This document shows, in pieces, positions 34,501 to 47,718 of a stretch of DNA of 64,000 nucleotides. Made by a program: the position numbers and the translations under genes. The DNA is from Bromus sterilis (Eukaryota > Streptophyta > Magnoliopsida > Poales > Poaceae): positions 119,307,501 through 119,371,500 of the forward strand of contig OX465601.1 of assembly GCA_950022295.1 (NCBI GenBank), read 5' to 3'. A model generated the notes under the pieces. It saw only the letters and a program-made list of their open reading frames with translations. It was not told the DNA's origin and did not search any database. The stretch's first letter is position 1. Each line of letters begins with the position of its first letter.

Positions 34501-35783
34501 ACGGTTTACTCGCAATTCTAACCGCAAAACATATCAGCAGCAATTTATAAAAGACTTAGCAATTTATAAAAGAAAAGAAAACAGAGACAAAAAATAAAAA
34601 AGGGGGCGGCCTGGCTCTCACCATGGGCCGGCCCATGAGACGGCTGGCGGCCTAGGCGGATCTGGCCTGGACTCGGGGCGCCTGGCTGGGCCCCGGCCCA
34701 CCTGACGGTTGGAGGCAGCGAGCGGGCGGCTGGAGGCTGTGCCCCGATCCCTCCTGGATCGAACTCGGCAGCGGCCTCAGGCTGGCCTCCGGCGAGCACG
34801 GCGCGGCGGCGCAGGCCGGCAGGGACGGCGGACCGGGCGCAGCGCGGGCAGTCCAGGCGGAGGAGGCCGGCGGGGTCCAGGGGGCGGCGCGGCCGTGCTC
34901 GAGCTCTTGCTTCGGGCGGCCATGGCAGGCTCCGGCTCGGTGCTCCTGCGAAGGGGAGACAGAGGAGGGTGAGAGAGAGCAGGGAGGAGAGATAGGAGGA
35001 GAGGTAGGAGGGAAGGGAGCCGGCGGGGAGGCTCCGGCGGCCGGCCGGCTGCGGGAGGCAGCGACCTCGGGCCCGGCGGCGGCTGTGGCTCCACGGTGCG
35101 GGAGAGGAGAGAGAGAGAGAGAAGGGTTGGCCAGGACGCTGACGTGGCACGATCTGAGCCCTCCAGGGCCAGATCTGACGGCTGGAAAAATTCTGGGGCT
35201 AGGGTTTCGAGATCTAGGGGCTAGGGGAAGAATTCTGAGGCAGATCTCAGGGGTGTGGCTGCAATTTTGGGGCTAGGGAAACCCTAGAAATGGGTGGGAG
35301 TGTGGTGGTGTTTATATATCCCAGGTGGCTGGAAGTTTGCAAAAACATCCCCGGTTTTTCTCTCGTGCGCGCGGTGCTCACGTTTCTGACCGCCGGGGGT
35401 CCGCAGTACCTCCGATTCGGGTAAAACTTCAAACTGCGCGATCAGCGCGTCGAGCCGGTGGCGTTCACCTCGCGCTGGAACCGTTCCGAGAACACTTTCC
35501 GGCGCGCTATAAAAATATCCCGTTTAATTATTAAACGAGGTTTTTGTTCCGTTGGCTGTGGCTGGTCTCGTGCGGTTTTCACGATGTGATCGGGTGCAAC
35601 CCGGTGTCGCAAGGTCGAGTGTCAGGGTGGCAAGGGTCAGTCTCCGTCCTGTACGAGATAAGAAGGGGGAAAATAATCGCCGATCGATAAATCGGGGTTG
35701 CAAACACCGCAAACAAATCAGGCAATCAAACAATTCACACCGAAAACAATTTTTTTAGTTTTTGTGAAAACTGGGCTGTTACA
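31510..35783 (-). repeat. L array LTR1
   Basis: 4274 bases; plus strand TGTAACGCCC... to ...GGGCTGTTACA. It is the 3' LTR of the original minus-strand element. It contains an AT-rich half (31.5-34.5 kb) and a GC-rich block (about 34.6-35.1 kb). Confidence 0.92.
35311..35318 (-). promoter_or_regulatory. TATA box of L LTR1
   Basis: The minus strand reads TATATAAA, followed by the CCCTAG-rich start region. The same box recurs at 40189-40196 and 42369-42376, and in the plus-strand L element at 58599-58608 and 63484-63493. It lies about 0.47 kb into the 4.27-kb LTR, leaving an R-U5 of about 3.8 kb. Confidence 0.6.
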
Positions 35784-36385
35784 ATACAACACCACCAACA
35801 AGGGATCTCGTCCCGAGATCCAGGACGATCCGGGGGGAGAGGGGGAGAGAAAAGAGAGACGACGATCTTCAACACCACCGACAAGGGACTCTGCTCCATG
35901 TCGACGTCGAACTTCCGTTGAGATAAATTTCCGCAGAGAGACGACATCATCGGAAGAACGAAACCGTCAGTGCCAAGAGGAAGAACGACAGCTAAAACCT
36001 GGTCAAAGGGATAGTGCTTTTCGACGCAAGTCGTGAAAACAACGGCAAAAGGATGGAAGGCGATGAATGACCCAGATGATACCCAAAATTGGAGAAGCTA
36101 AAGGTACTGCAGGAATTCCCACATGAGCTCGGAATCGAGACAATACTTCCCAAGAAAAGCATTGTAACGATTTCGATACTCCACACACTCGAGATCCTAG
36201 AGTTTGAAGGGGATAAGTCGAGAGTTAAAAACACTTACGACACTTGTCCTGACCAGAGCAAGGGTCAGGAGTAAAAAGAATCCTACTCTCCGATAACTAA
36301 CTTAGTAACTACAAAATAGTTTTTGTCTAGACTCGACTTCGGCCAGAGAGGGGATCCTACGGTCGGTAAGGCTCTGATACCAAGT
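35784..36385 (-). other. L internal region 1
   Basis: About 602 bases with no supported gene. It begins beside LTR1 with a G/T-rich end (TTGGTGGTGTTGTAT on the minus strand) instead of a clear polypurine tract, and ends with the primer site. The same GTTGGTGGTGTTG string occurs twice about 80 bases apart. Matches internal region 3 (42842-43443) at the sites that distinguish region 2. Confidence 0.8.
36371..36382 (-). promoter_or_regulatory. Primer-binding site, L array (tRNA-iMet type)
   Basis: The minus strand reads TGGTATCAGAGC, three bases inside the LTR2 end, complementary to initiator tRNA-Met. A second intact copy is at 43429-43440; internal region 2 has lost its copy. Confidence 0.9.
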
Positions 36386-39300
36386 TGTAAGGCCCGATAT
36401 GCGGTACTTTTCCAGATCTAGATGTTTCCATCCAGATCCGGGGACGAAGCACATAATGGTCCCACCGCGACATATGACATAGCCATATGCCCCGGATTTC
36501 CAACATGATATCACAACATTACAAATACAAGGATACAACATCTCATACAATTGGCATACAACTGCCTTAATACAATACAACAGCGGAAGATAAATGTCTG
36601 AGTACAGACTACAATCAAATGCCTAGTGGAAAAGAGAAAAACATCGATACCCATAACCACACGGGTCCAGGCCCTCCGCCGGGATCCTCCTAACTAGTCG
36701 TCGTAGATTCTCCACGTGAAACGTCGATCACCATACCTGTTGTCGATCAAGAACCCTGAAAAGAGTTTGGGGGTAGTATCATGAGTACAGAGGTACTCAA
36801 CATCCAACTGTAGTGGTCATCTGACCCAGCAAGGACTTCAGCACTCGTCATTCTAGGACAACTAGTAGTTTCGGTAAGGAAGGGGTAAGTGGTGAGTTTG
36901 CTGCCGCACTAGCATTTATGAAGTGGCTAACGATCTAGAGAGTAAGATAAGAAGCCAAGCATTCGATGAGGAATCGCCTCCAACAAGTCTTTCTATCAAC
37001 TACTACGCAAACATAACACCTATCCTATCCTTGTCCTCCTCTTCGCATCCCGACGAAGAAGAAGCAGTCAGGGCACACACACACGTTGATCAAGTTATAT
37101 TAAGATTATCTTAGTTGTTGTTGTCTATGAACAAGGAGTAGGTCTCAAGTCGTCCATAACCGTGGACAAGGCTTCTCGAAAAGATTTAACCCTGCAGGGG
37201 TGTACCAACTGCCCATTACAAGGCTCCGCACGCACGCCCCTCTCTCTTAGTTGCTACCCATCACAGGCAACCATTTTATGATTTAGTTCCAAGAGATCCG
37301 AAATGACAAGTCCCTCTAGCTAACAACGAACAAATCCGGGTGGCCCCCGGTGAGACGACATCCAGCTCAGGAGCCGGCCGCGCTCTCGATCTGGTCTCTA
37401 CCGTATGACTCCTGGTTTGGATTGCCGGTTAATCACACATGGGACACCGGGTCCTCAGCCGGTCATGATGGGCCAGCAAGGGAACTATGTCCTCACTGCT
37501 CCGGGTTGGTTTAAAAGTACTGGCGTACGACCAACACACACACACGGTTTCAAATGGTAAAATCAGCTTGGGCCACCACTAGAAATGCTTGAAGCTAGGT
37601 ATTTAAGAAAAGGGGACCCCATAAAATCCTACACGCGGTTAGGCACGCTCATTCTTAAAACCAATACCCGGAACTCGGATCCTAGGTGACTCGAATGGAA
37701 CAAAGCGTCGGGGCGGGATAGCCTAGACCTTCCATCCTTCGTGGAATATAGTCAACATTAATAATAATCATATCATCAACAACAATATAATAATGTGATA
37801 TCCCAAACCAAGTAGTAACAGGGTAACATCGTAGCATCCTAAGCATGCATACTAAGCAGGGCTGAGCAACGGGCAATAGTAACATAGCAGTACATGGTTT
37901 GCTGGGAAGGGACATGGCTGTATCGGTTTGAAAGAGGCTGTAAACATGTGGTAGGATCAAACATCGAAGCTGACCTAGACTAGCATTCAAACCGCTGGTG
38001 GAAATAGAACGGATCATAAGTAATGTATAGTCCTTGCCTGTTGATAAGTCGGGTTCCGAAGGTGTAGTTGATCGCAAGCTCGCATCGTCTCCGAAGGTAC
38101 CCGCGGGAGCACACAAGACGATAAACACTGGAAAGCAATCAACGAGCAAGCATCTATTACTACGGGGCAAACACGATCAAGAATCAACAAGAAGGAAACA
38201 CGGGACATCGGACCTACCGTCGAGAGCGGTTACTAATAGGTTAAGTGGAGTACTCGTCACACACGACGATACCGCACGTTTACGGTGGTTCAAGTTGTTT
38301 AGCTACAGGTGATGAACAAAGTTGTTAACATGGCAAACACAGAAGCATGGCATAGCATACAAAAATTTCAAGAGGTGAAGCACAAAGTAAACTATCTATG
38401 CTAGTCAATTTAAGTGAGGCACAACCTAAACATGGCATAACACTAAGTGTCGCACGATGATTAAAACATTTGGTACTGTGTACTAAACCATATTTTAGGT
38501 TGGTTAACAACAGCAAACAATAGCATAAACACAAAGTACACGAAAAACTAATCAAGTTACATATAAAGAACACCCCAAACGGAGTTACGGTTAAAAATAT
38601 ACACGCAAAACAAGTTTGGAACACAATCTGCCAACATCACGAGCACACTTTATAGCAATGCACAAACAGGATAATCAATGCAAACATGCGCACAAATAAC
38701 TTGCAATTAAAGTAGACATGACAGGGAAGGCATGGCAAAAGGAATCATGCAAAAAGGCATCATAGATCAAAAGATATTAAGCAAACAACATGGCATCGCA
38801 AAGTAACACTTAGAGAAAAACAGAGGTGGCTGTCAAAAACAGCAGCATAGCAACTTTGGAGCTCAATAACTATATGACCAGCAAGCATATCATGACAATG
38901 CAATAAATATATTGAAAGTAGACATGATGCTTAACAATATGCAATTGGAATCACTCAATTCCGATAAACGGTCGCGACACACTCGTCGATCGAAGTTGCA
39001 ACAAAATAACAGTTTTCAGCACAACAGCACATTAACATCAGGATCACCACTTTGGAACAAGATTTAATATAGCTAAAGCACCCAACATGACAAGTTAAAG
39101 CATGGAAATGAAGTACACATGATGCTTAACACATAGGAAAAAGAATCAATGCAATAGGCCTCATGGATGAGTCACAATCATCATGCAAACTTGCAATAAA
39201 ATAATAACAACATCACTCTAACAGGAAAATTAGCACTTAACGGCCTGATGCCCACTTCAACACACAATTACACAATAAAGATGAGCTCAAACGGAAAAAC

Positions 39301-40661
39301 TTTCAACATACGAATGCTAGAGCACGCAAAACTGAGCAACTTTCATTTTGGGGGCACGTCCATCGGAGCTACGGTTTACTCGCAATTCTAACCGCAAAAC
39401 ATATCAGCAGCAATTTATAAAAGACTTAGCAAAAATTACAGGGTGATAAGAAAAGAAAACAGAGACAAAAAATAAAAAAGGGGGCGGCCTGGCTCTCACC
39501 ATGGGCCGGCCCATGAGACGGCTGGCGGCCTAGGCGGATCTGGCCTGGACTCGGGGCGCCTGGCTGGGCCGCGGCCCACCTGACGGTTGGAGGCAGCGAG
39601 CGGGCGGCTGGAGGCTGTGCCCCGATCCCTCCTGGATCGAACTCGGCAGAGGCCTCCGGCTGGCCTCCGGCGAGCACGGCGCAGCGGCGCAGGCCGGCAG
39701 GGACGGCGGACCGGGCGCAGCGCGGGCAGTCCAGGCGGAGGAGGACGGCGGGGTCCAGGGGGCGGCGCGGCCGTGCTCGAGCTCTTGCTTCGGGCGGCCA
39801 TGGCAGGCTCCGGCTCGGTGCTCCTGCGAAGGGGAGACAGAGGAGGGTGAGAGAGAGCAGGGAGGAGAGATAGGAGGAGAGGTAGGAGGGAAGGGAGCCG
39901 GCGGGGAGGCTCCGGCGGCCGGCCGGCTGCGGGAGGCAGCGACCTCGGGCCCGGCGGCGGCTGTGGCTCCACGGTGCGGGAGAGGAGAGAGAGAGAGAGA
40001 AGGGTTGGCCAGGACGCTGACGTGGCATGATCTGAGCCCTCCAGGGCCAGATCTGACGGCTGGAAAAATTCTGGGGCTAGGGTTTCGAGATCTAGGGGCT
40101 AGGGGAAGAATTCTGAGGCAGATCTCAGGGGTGTGGCTGCAATTTTGGGGCTAGGGAAACCCTAGAAATGGGTGGGAGTGTGGTGGTGTTTATATATCCC
40201 AGGTGGCTGGAAGTTTGCAAAAACATCCCCGGTTTTTCTCTCGTGCGCGCGGTGCTCACGTTTCTGACCGCCGGGGGTCCGCAGTACCTCCGATTCGGGT
40301 AAAACTTCAAACTGCGCGATCAGCGCGTCGAGCCGGTGGCGTTCACCTCGCGCTGGAACCGTTCCGAGAACACTTTCCGGCGCGCTATAAAAATATCCCG
40401 TTTAATTATTAAACGAGGTTTTTGTTCCGTTGGCTGTGGCTGGTCTCGTGCGGTTTTCACGATGTGATCGGGTGCAACCCGGTGTCGCAAGGTCGAGTGT
40501 CAGGGTGGCAAGGGTCAGTCTCCGTCCTGTACGAGATAAGAAGGGGGAAAATAATCGCCGATCGATAAATCGGGGTTGCAAACACCGCAAACAAATCAGG
40601 CAATCAAACAATTCACACCGAAAACAATTTTTTTAGTTTTTGTGAAAACTGGGCTGTTACA
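36386..40661 (-). repeat. L array LTR2 (chimeric)
   Basis: 4276 bases. Its first ~3.4 kb carries LTR4-type variants (TGTAAGGCCC start, CACAATTACACAATAAAG at about 39258, AAAAATTACAGGGTGATAAG at about 39430). From about 39770 onward it follows LTR1 almost base for base. Confidence 0.9.
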
Positions 40662-41228
40662 ATACAACACCACCAACAAGGCATCTCGTCCCGAGATCCA
40701 GGACGATCCGGGGGGAGAGGGGGAGAGAAAAGAGAGACGACGATCTTCAACACCACCGACAAGGGACTCTGCTCCATGTCGACGTCGAACTTCCGTTGAG
40801 ATAAATTTCCGCAGAGAGACGACATCGTCGGAAGAACGAAACCGTCAGTGCCAAGAGGAAGAACGACAGCTAAAACCTGGTCAAAGGGATAGTGCTTTTC
40901 GACGCAAGTCGTGAAAACACCGGCAAAAGGATGGAAGGCGATGAATGACTCAGATGATACCCAAAATCGGAGAAGCTAAAGGTACTACAGGAATTCCCAC
41001 ATGAGCTCGGAATCGAGACAATACTTCCCAAGAAAAGCATTGTAACGATTTCGATACTCCACACACTCGAGATCCTAGAGTTTGAAGGGGATAAGTCGAG
41101 AGTTAAAAACACTTACGACACTTGTCCTGACCAGAGCAAGGGTCAGGAGTAAAAAGAATCCTACTCTCCGATAACTAACTTAGTAACTACAAAATAGTTT
41201 TTGTCTAGACTCGACTTCGGCCAGAGAG
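40662..41228 (-). other. L internal region 2, truncated
   Basis: About 567 bases, differing from regions 1 and 3 at several sites (for example GACATCGTCGG, AACACCGGC and ACTACAGG). It stops at GAGAGGG/GATC, where it is joined to the middle of an LTR. The primer site is lost. Confidence 0.85.
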
Positions 41229-42841
41229 GGATCACAGCTTTGGAACAAGATTTAATATAGCTAAAGCACCCAACATGACAAGCTAAAGCATGGAAATGAA
41301 GTACACATGATGCTTAACACATAGGAAAAAGAATCAATGCAATAGGCCTCATGGATGAGTCACAATCATCATGCAAACTTGCAATAAAATAATAACAACA
41401 TCACTCTAACAGGAAAATTAGCACTTAACGGCCTGATGCCCACTTCAACACACAATTAAACAATAAAGATGAGCTCAAACGGAAAAACTTTCAACATACG
41501 AATGCTAGAGCACGCAAAACTGAGCAACTTTCATTTTGGGGGCACGTCCATCGGAGCTACGGTTTACTCGCAATTCTAACCGCAAAACATATCAGCAGCA
41601 ATTTATAAAAGACTTAGCAATTTATAAAAGAAAAGAAAACAGAGACAAAAAATAAAAAAGGGGGCGGCCTGGCTCTCACCATGGGCCGGCCCATGAGACG
41701 GCTGGCGGCCTAGGCGGATCTGGCCTGGACTCGGGGAGCCTGGCTGGGCCCCGGCCCACCTGACGGTTGGAGGCAGCGAGCGGGCGGCTGGAGGCTGTGC
41801 CCCGATCCCTCCTGGATCGAACTCGGCAGCGGGCTCAGGCTGGCCTCCGGCGAGCACGGCGCGGCGGCGCAGGCCGGCAGGGACGGCGGACCGGGCGCAG
41901 CGCGGGCAGTCCAGGCGGAGGAGGCCGGCGGGGTCCAGGGGGCGGCGCGGCCGTGCTCGAGCTCTTGCTTCGGGCGGCCATGGCAGGCTCCGGCTCGGTG
42001 CTCCTGCGAAGGGGAGACAGAGGAGGGTGAGAGAGAGCAGGGAGGAGAGATAGGAGGAGAGGTAGGAGGGAAGGGAGCCGGCGGGGAGGCTCCGGCGGCC
42101 GGCCGGCTGCGGGAGGCAGCGACCTCGGGCCCGGCGGCGGCTGTGGCTCCACGGTGCGGGAGAGGAGAGAGAGAGAGAGAAGGGTTGGCCAGGACGCTGA
42201 CGTGGCACGATCTGAGCCCTCCAGGGCCAGATCTGACGGCTGGAAAAATTCTGGGGGTAGGGTTTCGAGATCTAGGGGCTAGGGGAAGAATTCTGAGGCA
42301 GATCTCAGGGGTGTGGCTGCAATTTTGGGGCTAGGGAAACCCTAGAAATGGGTGGGAGTGTGGTGGTGTTTATATATCCCAGGTGGCTGGAAGTTTGCAA
42401 AAACATCCCCGGTTTTTCTCTCGTGCGCGCGGTGCTCACGTTTCTGACCGCCGGGGGTCCGCAGTACCTCCGATTCGGGTAAAACTTCAAACTGCGCGAT
42501 CAGCGCGTCGAGCCGGTGGCGTTCACCTCGCGCTAGAACCGTTCCGAGAACACTTTCCGGCGCGCTATAAAAATATCCCGTTTAATTATTAAACGAGGTT
42601 TTTGTTCCGTTGGCTGTGGCTGGTCTCGTGCGGTTTTCACGATGTGATCGGGTGCAACCCGGTGTCGCAAGGTCGAGTGTCAGGGTGGCAAGGGTCAGTC
42701 TCCGTCCTGTACGAGATAAGAAGGGGGAAAATAATCGCCGATCGATAAATCGGGGTTGCAAACACCGCAAACAAATCAGGCAATCAAACAATTCACACCG
42801 AAAACAATTTTTTTAGTTTTTGTGAAAACTGGGCTGTTACA
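41229..42841 (-). repeat. L array LTR3, truncated
   Basis: 1613 bases equivalent to the right part of LTR1 from about 34171. It shares LTR1-type variants (CACAATTAAACAATAAAG, CAATTTATAAAAGAAAAG) and has a few private changes. About 2.66 kb of the LTR is missing. Confidence 0.9.
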
Positions 42842-43443
42842 ATACAACACCACCAACAAGGGATCTCGTCCCGAGATCCAGGACGATCCGGGGGGAGAGG
42901 GGGAGAGAAAAGAGAGACGACGATCTTCAACACCACCGACAAGGGACTCTGCTCCATGTCGACGTCGAACTTCCGTTGAGATAAATTTCCGCAGAGAGAC
43001 GACATCATCGGAAGAACGAAACCGTCAGTGCCAAGAGGAAGAACGACAGCTAAAACCTGGTCAAAGGGATAGTGCTTTTCGACGCAAGTCGTGAAAACAA
43101 CGGCAAAAGGATGGAAGGCGATGAATGACCCAGATGATACCCAAAATTGGAGAAGCTAAAGGTACTGCAGGAATTCCCACATGAGCTCGGAATCGAGACA
43201 ATACTTCCCAAGAAAAGCATTGTAACGATTTCGATACTCCACACACTCGAGATCCTAGAGTTTGAAGGGGATAAGTCGAGAGTTAAAAACACTTACGACA
43301 CTTGTCCTGACCAGAGCAAGGGTCAGGAGTAAAAAGAATCCTACTCTCCGATAACTAACTTAGTAACTACAAAATAGTTTTTGTCTAGACTCGACTTCGG
43401 CCAGAGAGGGGATCCTACGGTCGGTAAGGCTCTGATACCAAGT
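42842..43443 (-). other. L internal region 3
   Basis: 602 bases, matching region 1 at the sites where region 2 differs, with an intact primer site at 43429-43440. No coding capacity recognised. Confidence 0.82.
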
Positions 43444-46400
43444 TGTAAGGCCCGATATGCGGTACTTTTCCAGATCTAGATGTTTCCATCCAGATCCGGG
43501 GACGAAGCACATAATGGTCCCACCGCGACATATGACATAGCCATATGCCCCGGATTTCCAACATGATATCACAACATTACAAATACAAGGATACAACATC
43601 TCATACAATTGGCATACAACTGCCTTAATACAATACAACAGCGGAAGATAAATGTCTGAGTACAGACTACAATCAAATGCCTAGTGGAAAAGAGAAAAAC
43701 ATCGATACCCATAACCACACGGGTCCAGGCCCTCCGCCGGGATCCTCCTAACTAGTCGTCGTAGATTCTCCACGTGAAACGTCGATCACCATACCTGTTG
43801 TCGATCAAGAACCCTGAAAAGAGTTTGGGGGTAGTATCATGAGTACAGAGGTACTCAACATCCAACTGTAGTGGTCATCTGACCCAGCAAGGACTTCAGC
43901 ACTCGTCATTCTAGGACAACTAGTAGTTTCGGTAAGGAAGGGGTAAGTGGTGAGTTTGCTGCCGCACTAGCATTTATGAAGTGGCTAACGATCTAGAGAG
44001 TAAGATAAGAAGCCAAGCATTCGATGAGGAATCGCCTCCAACAAGTCTTTCTATCAACTACTACGCAAACATAACACCTATCCTATCCTTGTCCTCCTCT
44101 TCGCATCCCGACGAAGAAGAAGCAGTCAGGGCACACACACACGTTGATCAAGTTATATTAAGATTATCTTAGTTGTTGTTGTCTATGAACAAGGAGTAGG
44201 TCTCAAGTCGTCCATAACCGTGGGCAAGGCTTCTCGAAAAGATTTAACCCTGCAGGGGTGTACCAACTGCCCATTACAAGGCTCCGCACGCACGCCCCTC
44301 TCTCTTAGTTGCTACCCATCACAGGCAACCATTTTATGATTTAGTTCCAAGAGATCCGAAATGACAAGTCCCTCTAGCTAACAACGAACAAATCCGGGTG
44401 GCCCCCGGTGAGACGACATCCAGCTCAGGAGCCGGCCGCGCTCTCGATCTGGTCTCTACCGTATGACTCTTGGTTTGGATTGCCGGTTAATCACACATGG
44501 GACACCGGGTCCTCAGCCGGTCATGATGGGCCAGCAAGGGAACTATGTCCTCACTGCTCCGGGTTGGTTTAAAAGTACTGGCGTACGACCAACACACACA
44601 CACGGTTTCAAATGGTAAAATCAGCTTGGGCCACCACTAGAAATGCTTGAAGCTAGGTATTTAAGAAAAGGGGACCCCATAAAATCCTACACGCGGTTAG
44701 GCACGCTCATTCTTAAAACCAATACCCGGAACTCGGATCCTAGGTGACTCGAATGGAACAAAGCGTCGGGGCGGGATAGCCTAGACCTTCCATCCTTCGT
44801 GGAATATAGTCAACATTAATAATAATCATATCATCAACAACAATATAATAATGTGATATCCCAAACCAAGTAGTAACAGGGTAACATCGTAGCATCCTAA
44901 GCATGCATACTAAGCAGGGCTGAGCAACGGGCAATAGTAACATAGCAGTACATGGTTTGCTGGGAAGGGACATGGCTGTATCGGTTTGAAAGAGGCTGTA
45001 AACATGTGGTAGGATCAAACATCGAAGCTGACCTAGACTAGCATTCAAACCGCTGGTGGAAATAGAACGGATCATAAGTAATGTATAGTCCTTGCCTGTT
45101 GATAAGTCGGGTTCCGAAGGTGTAGTTGATCGCAAGCTCGCATCGTCTCCGAAGGTACCCGCGGGAGCACACAAGACGATAAACACTGGAAAGCAATCAA
45201 CGAGAAAGCATCTATTACTACGGGGCAAACACGATCAAGCATCAACAAGAAGGAAACACGGGACATCGGACCTACCGTCGAGAGCGGTTACTAATAGGTT
45301 AAGTGGAGTACTCGTCACACACGACGATACCGCACGTTTACGGTGGTTCAAGTTGTTTAGCTACAGGTGATGAACAAAGTTGTTAACATGGCAAACACAG
45401 AAGCATGGCATAGCATACAAAAATTTCAAGAGGTGAAGCACAAAGTAAACTATCTATGCTAGTCAATTTAAGTGAGGCACAACCTAAACATGGCATAACA
45501 CTAAGTGTCGCACGATGATTAAAACATTTGGTACTGTGTACTAAACCATATTTTAGGTTGGTTAACAACAGCAAACAATAGCATAAACACAAAGTACACG
45601 AAAAACTAATCAAGTTACATATAAAGAACACCCCAAACGGAGTTACGGTTAAAAATATACACGCAAAACAAGTTTGGAACACAATCTGCCAACATCACGA
45701 AGCACACTTTATAGCAATGCACAAACAGGATAATCAATGCAAACATGCTCACAAATAACTTGCAATTAAAGTAGACATGACAGGGAAGGCATGGCAAAAG
45801 GAATCATGCAAAAAGGCATCATAGATCAAAAGATATTAAGCAAACAACATGGCATCGCAAAGTAACACTTAGAGAAAAACAGAGGTGGCTGTCAAAAACA
45901 GCAGCATAGCAACTTTGGAGCTCAATAACTATATGACCAGAAAGCATATCATGACAATGCAATAAATATATTGAAAGTAGACATGATGCTTACCAATATG
46001 CAATTGGAATCACTCAATTCCGATAAACGGTCGCGACACACTCGTCGATCGAAGTTGCAACAAAATAACAGTTTTCAGCACAACAGCACATTAACATCAG
46101 GATCACCACTTTGGAACAAGATTTAATATAGCTAAAGCACCCAACATGACAAGTTAAAGCATGTAAATGAAGTACACATGATGCTTAACACATAGGAAAA
46201 AGAAATCAATGCAATAGGCCTCATGGATGAGTCACAATCATCATGCAAACTTGCAATAAAATAATAACAACATCACTCTAACAGGAAAATTAGCACTTAA
46301 CGGCCTGATGCCCACTTCAACACACAATTACACAATAAAGATGAGCTCAAATGGAAAAACTTTCAACATACGAATGCTAGAGCACGCAAAACTGAGCAAC

Positions 46401-47718
46401 TTTCATTTTGGGGGCACGTCCATCGGAGCTACGGTTTACTCGCAATTCTAACCGCAAAACATATCAGCAGCAATTTATAAAAGACTTAGCAAAAATTACA
46501 GGGTGATAAGAAAAGAAAACAGAGACAAAAAATAAAAAAGGGGGCGGCCTGGCTCTCACCATGGGCCGGCCCATGAGACGGCTGGCGGCCTAGGCGGATC
46601 TGGCCTGGACTCGGGGCGCCTGGCTGGGCCGCGGCCCACCTGACGGTTGGAGGCAGCGAGCGGGCGGCTGGAGGCTGTGCCCCGATCCCTCCTGGATCGA
46701 ACTCGGCAGAGGCCTCCGGCTGGCCTCCGGCGAGCACGGCGCAGCGGCGCAGGCCGGCAGGGACGGCGGACCGGGCGCAGCGCGGGCAGTCCAGGCGGAG
46801 GAGGACGGCGGGGTCCAGGGGGCGGCGCGGCCGTGCTCGAGCTCTAGCTTCGGGCGGCCATGGCAGGCTCCGGCTCGGTGTTCCTGTGAAGGGGAGACAG
46901 AGGAGGGTGAGAGAGGGCAGGGAGGAGAGATAGGAGGAGAGGGAGGAGGGAAGGGAGCCGGCGGGGAGGCTCCGGCGGCCGGCCGGCTGCGGGAGGCGGC
47001 CGCCTCGGGCTCGGCGGCGGCTGCGGCTCCACGGTGCGGGCGAGGAGAGAGAGAGAAGGGTTGGCCAGGACGCTGACGTGGCATGATCTGAGCCCTCCAG
47101 GGCCAGATCTGATGGCTGGAAAAATTCTAGGGCTAGGGTTTCGAGATCTGGGGGCTAGGGGCAGAATTCTGAGGCAGATTTCAGGGGGGTGGCTGCAATT
47201 TTGTGGCTAGGGAAACCATAGAAATGGGTGGGAGTGTGGTGGTGTTTATATAGCCCAGGTGGCTGGCAGTTTGCAAAAACATCCACGGTTTTTCTCTCTC
47301 GCGCGCGGTGCTCACGTTTCTGACCGACGGGGGTCCGCAGTACCTCCGATTCGGGTAAAACTTCAAACTGCGCGATCAGCGCGTCGAGCCGGTGGCGTTC
47401 ACCTCGCGCTGGAACCGTTCCGAGAACACTTTCCGGCGCGCTATAAAAATATCCCGTTTAATTATTAAACGGGGTTTTTGTTCCGTTGGATGCGGCTGGT
47501 CTCGTGCGGTTTTCACGACTTGATCGGGTGAAACCCGGTGTCGCAAGGTCGAGTGTCAGGGTGGCAAGGGTCAGTCTCCGTCCGGTACGAGATAAGAGGG
47601 GGGGGGAATAATCGCCGATCGATAAATCGGGGTTGCAAACACCGCAAACAAATCAGGCAATCAAACAATTCACACCGAAAACATTTTTTTTAATTTTTGT
47701 GAAAACCGGGCTGTTACA
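43444..47718 (-). repeat. L array LTR4
   Basis: 4275 bases. Like LTR2 as far as about 46845, then a distinct version to the end: GAGCTCTAGCTT at about 46840, a shorter GA run, and GAAAACCGGGCTGTTACA at the edge instead of GAAAACTGGG. This outer end is followed by the CAATG duplication and is probably the original right LTR end. Confidence 0.9.

Larger units (their letters stand above)
31510..47718 (-). mobile_element. L array: tandem, recombined non-autonomous LTR element
   Basis: LTR1 - internal - LTR2 - internal - truncated LTR3 - internal - LTR4. Primer sites on the minus strand define the orientation. LTRs are 4.27 kb, internal regions 0.6 kb, with no gag or pol. LTR1 and LTR3 share one set of variants, LTR2 and LTR4 another, except that the last ~0.9 kb of LTR2 is of LTR1 type. 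That pattern and the single CAATG duplication indicate unequal recombination within one original element. Confidence 0.9.

Noticed and set aside
34545..35150. 201-codon minus-strand frame (and counterparts at 39426-40028, 41603-42208, 46590-47084), Pro/Arg/Ala-rich
   Set aside because: GC-rich low-complexity sequence inside an LTR. The frame is repeated only because the LTR is; LTR4 breaks it, and the equivalent block in L2 reads a different composition.
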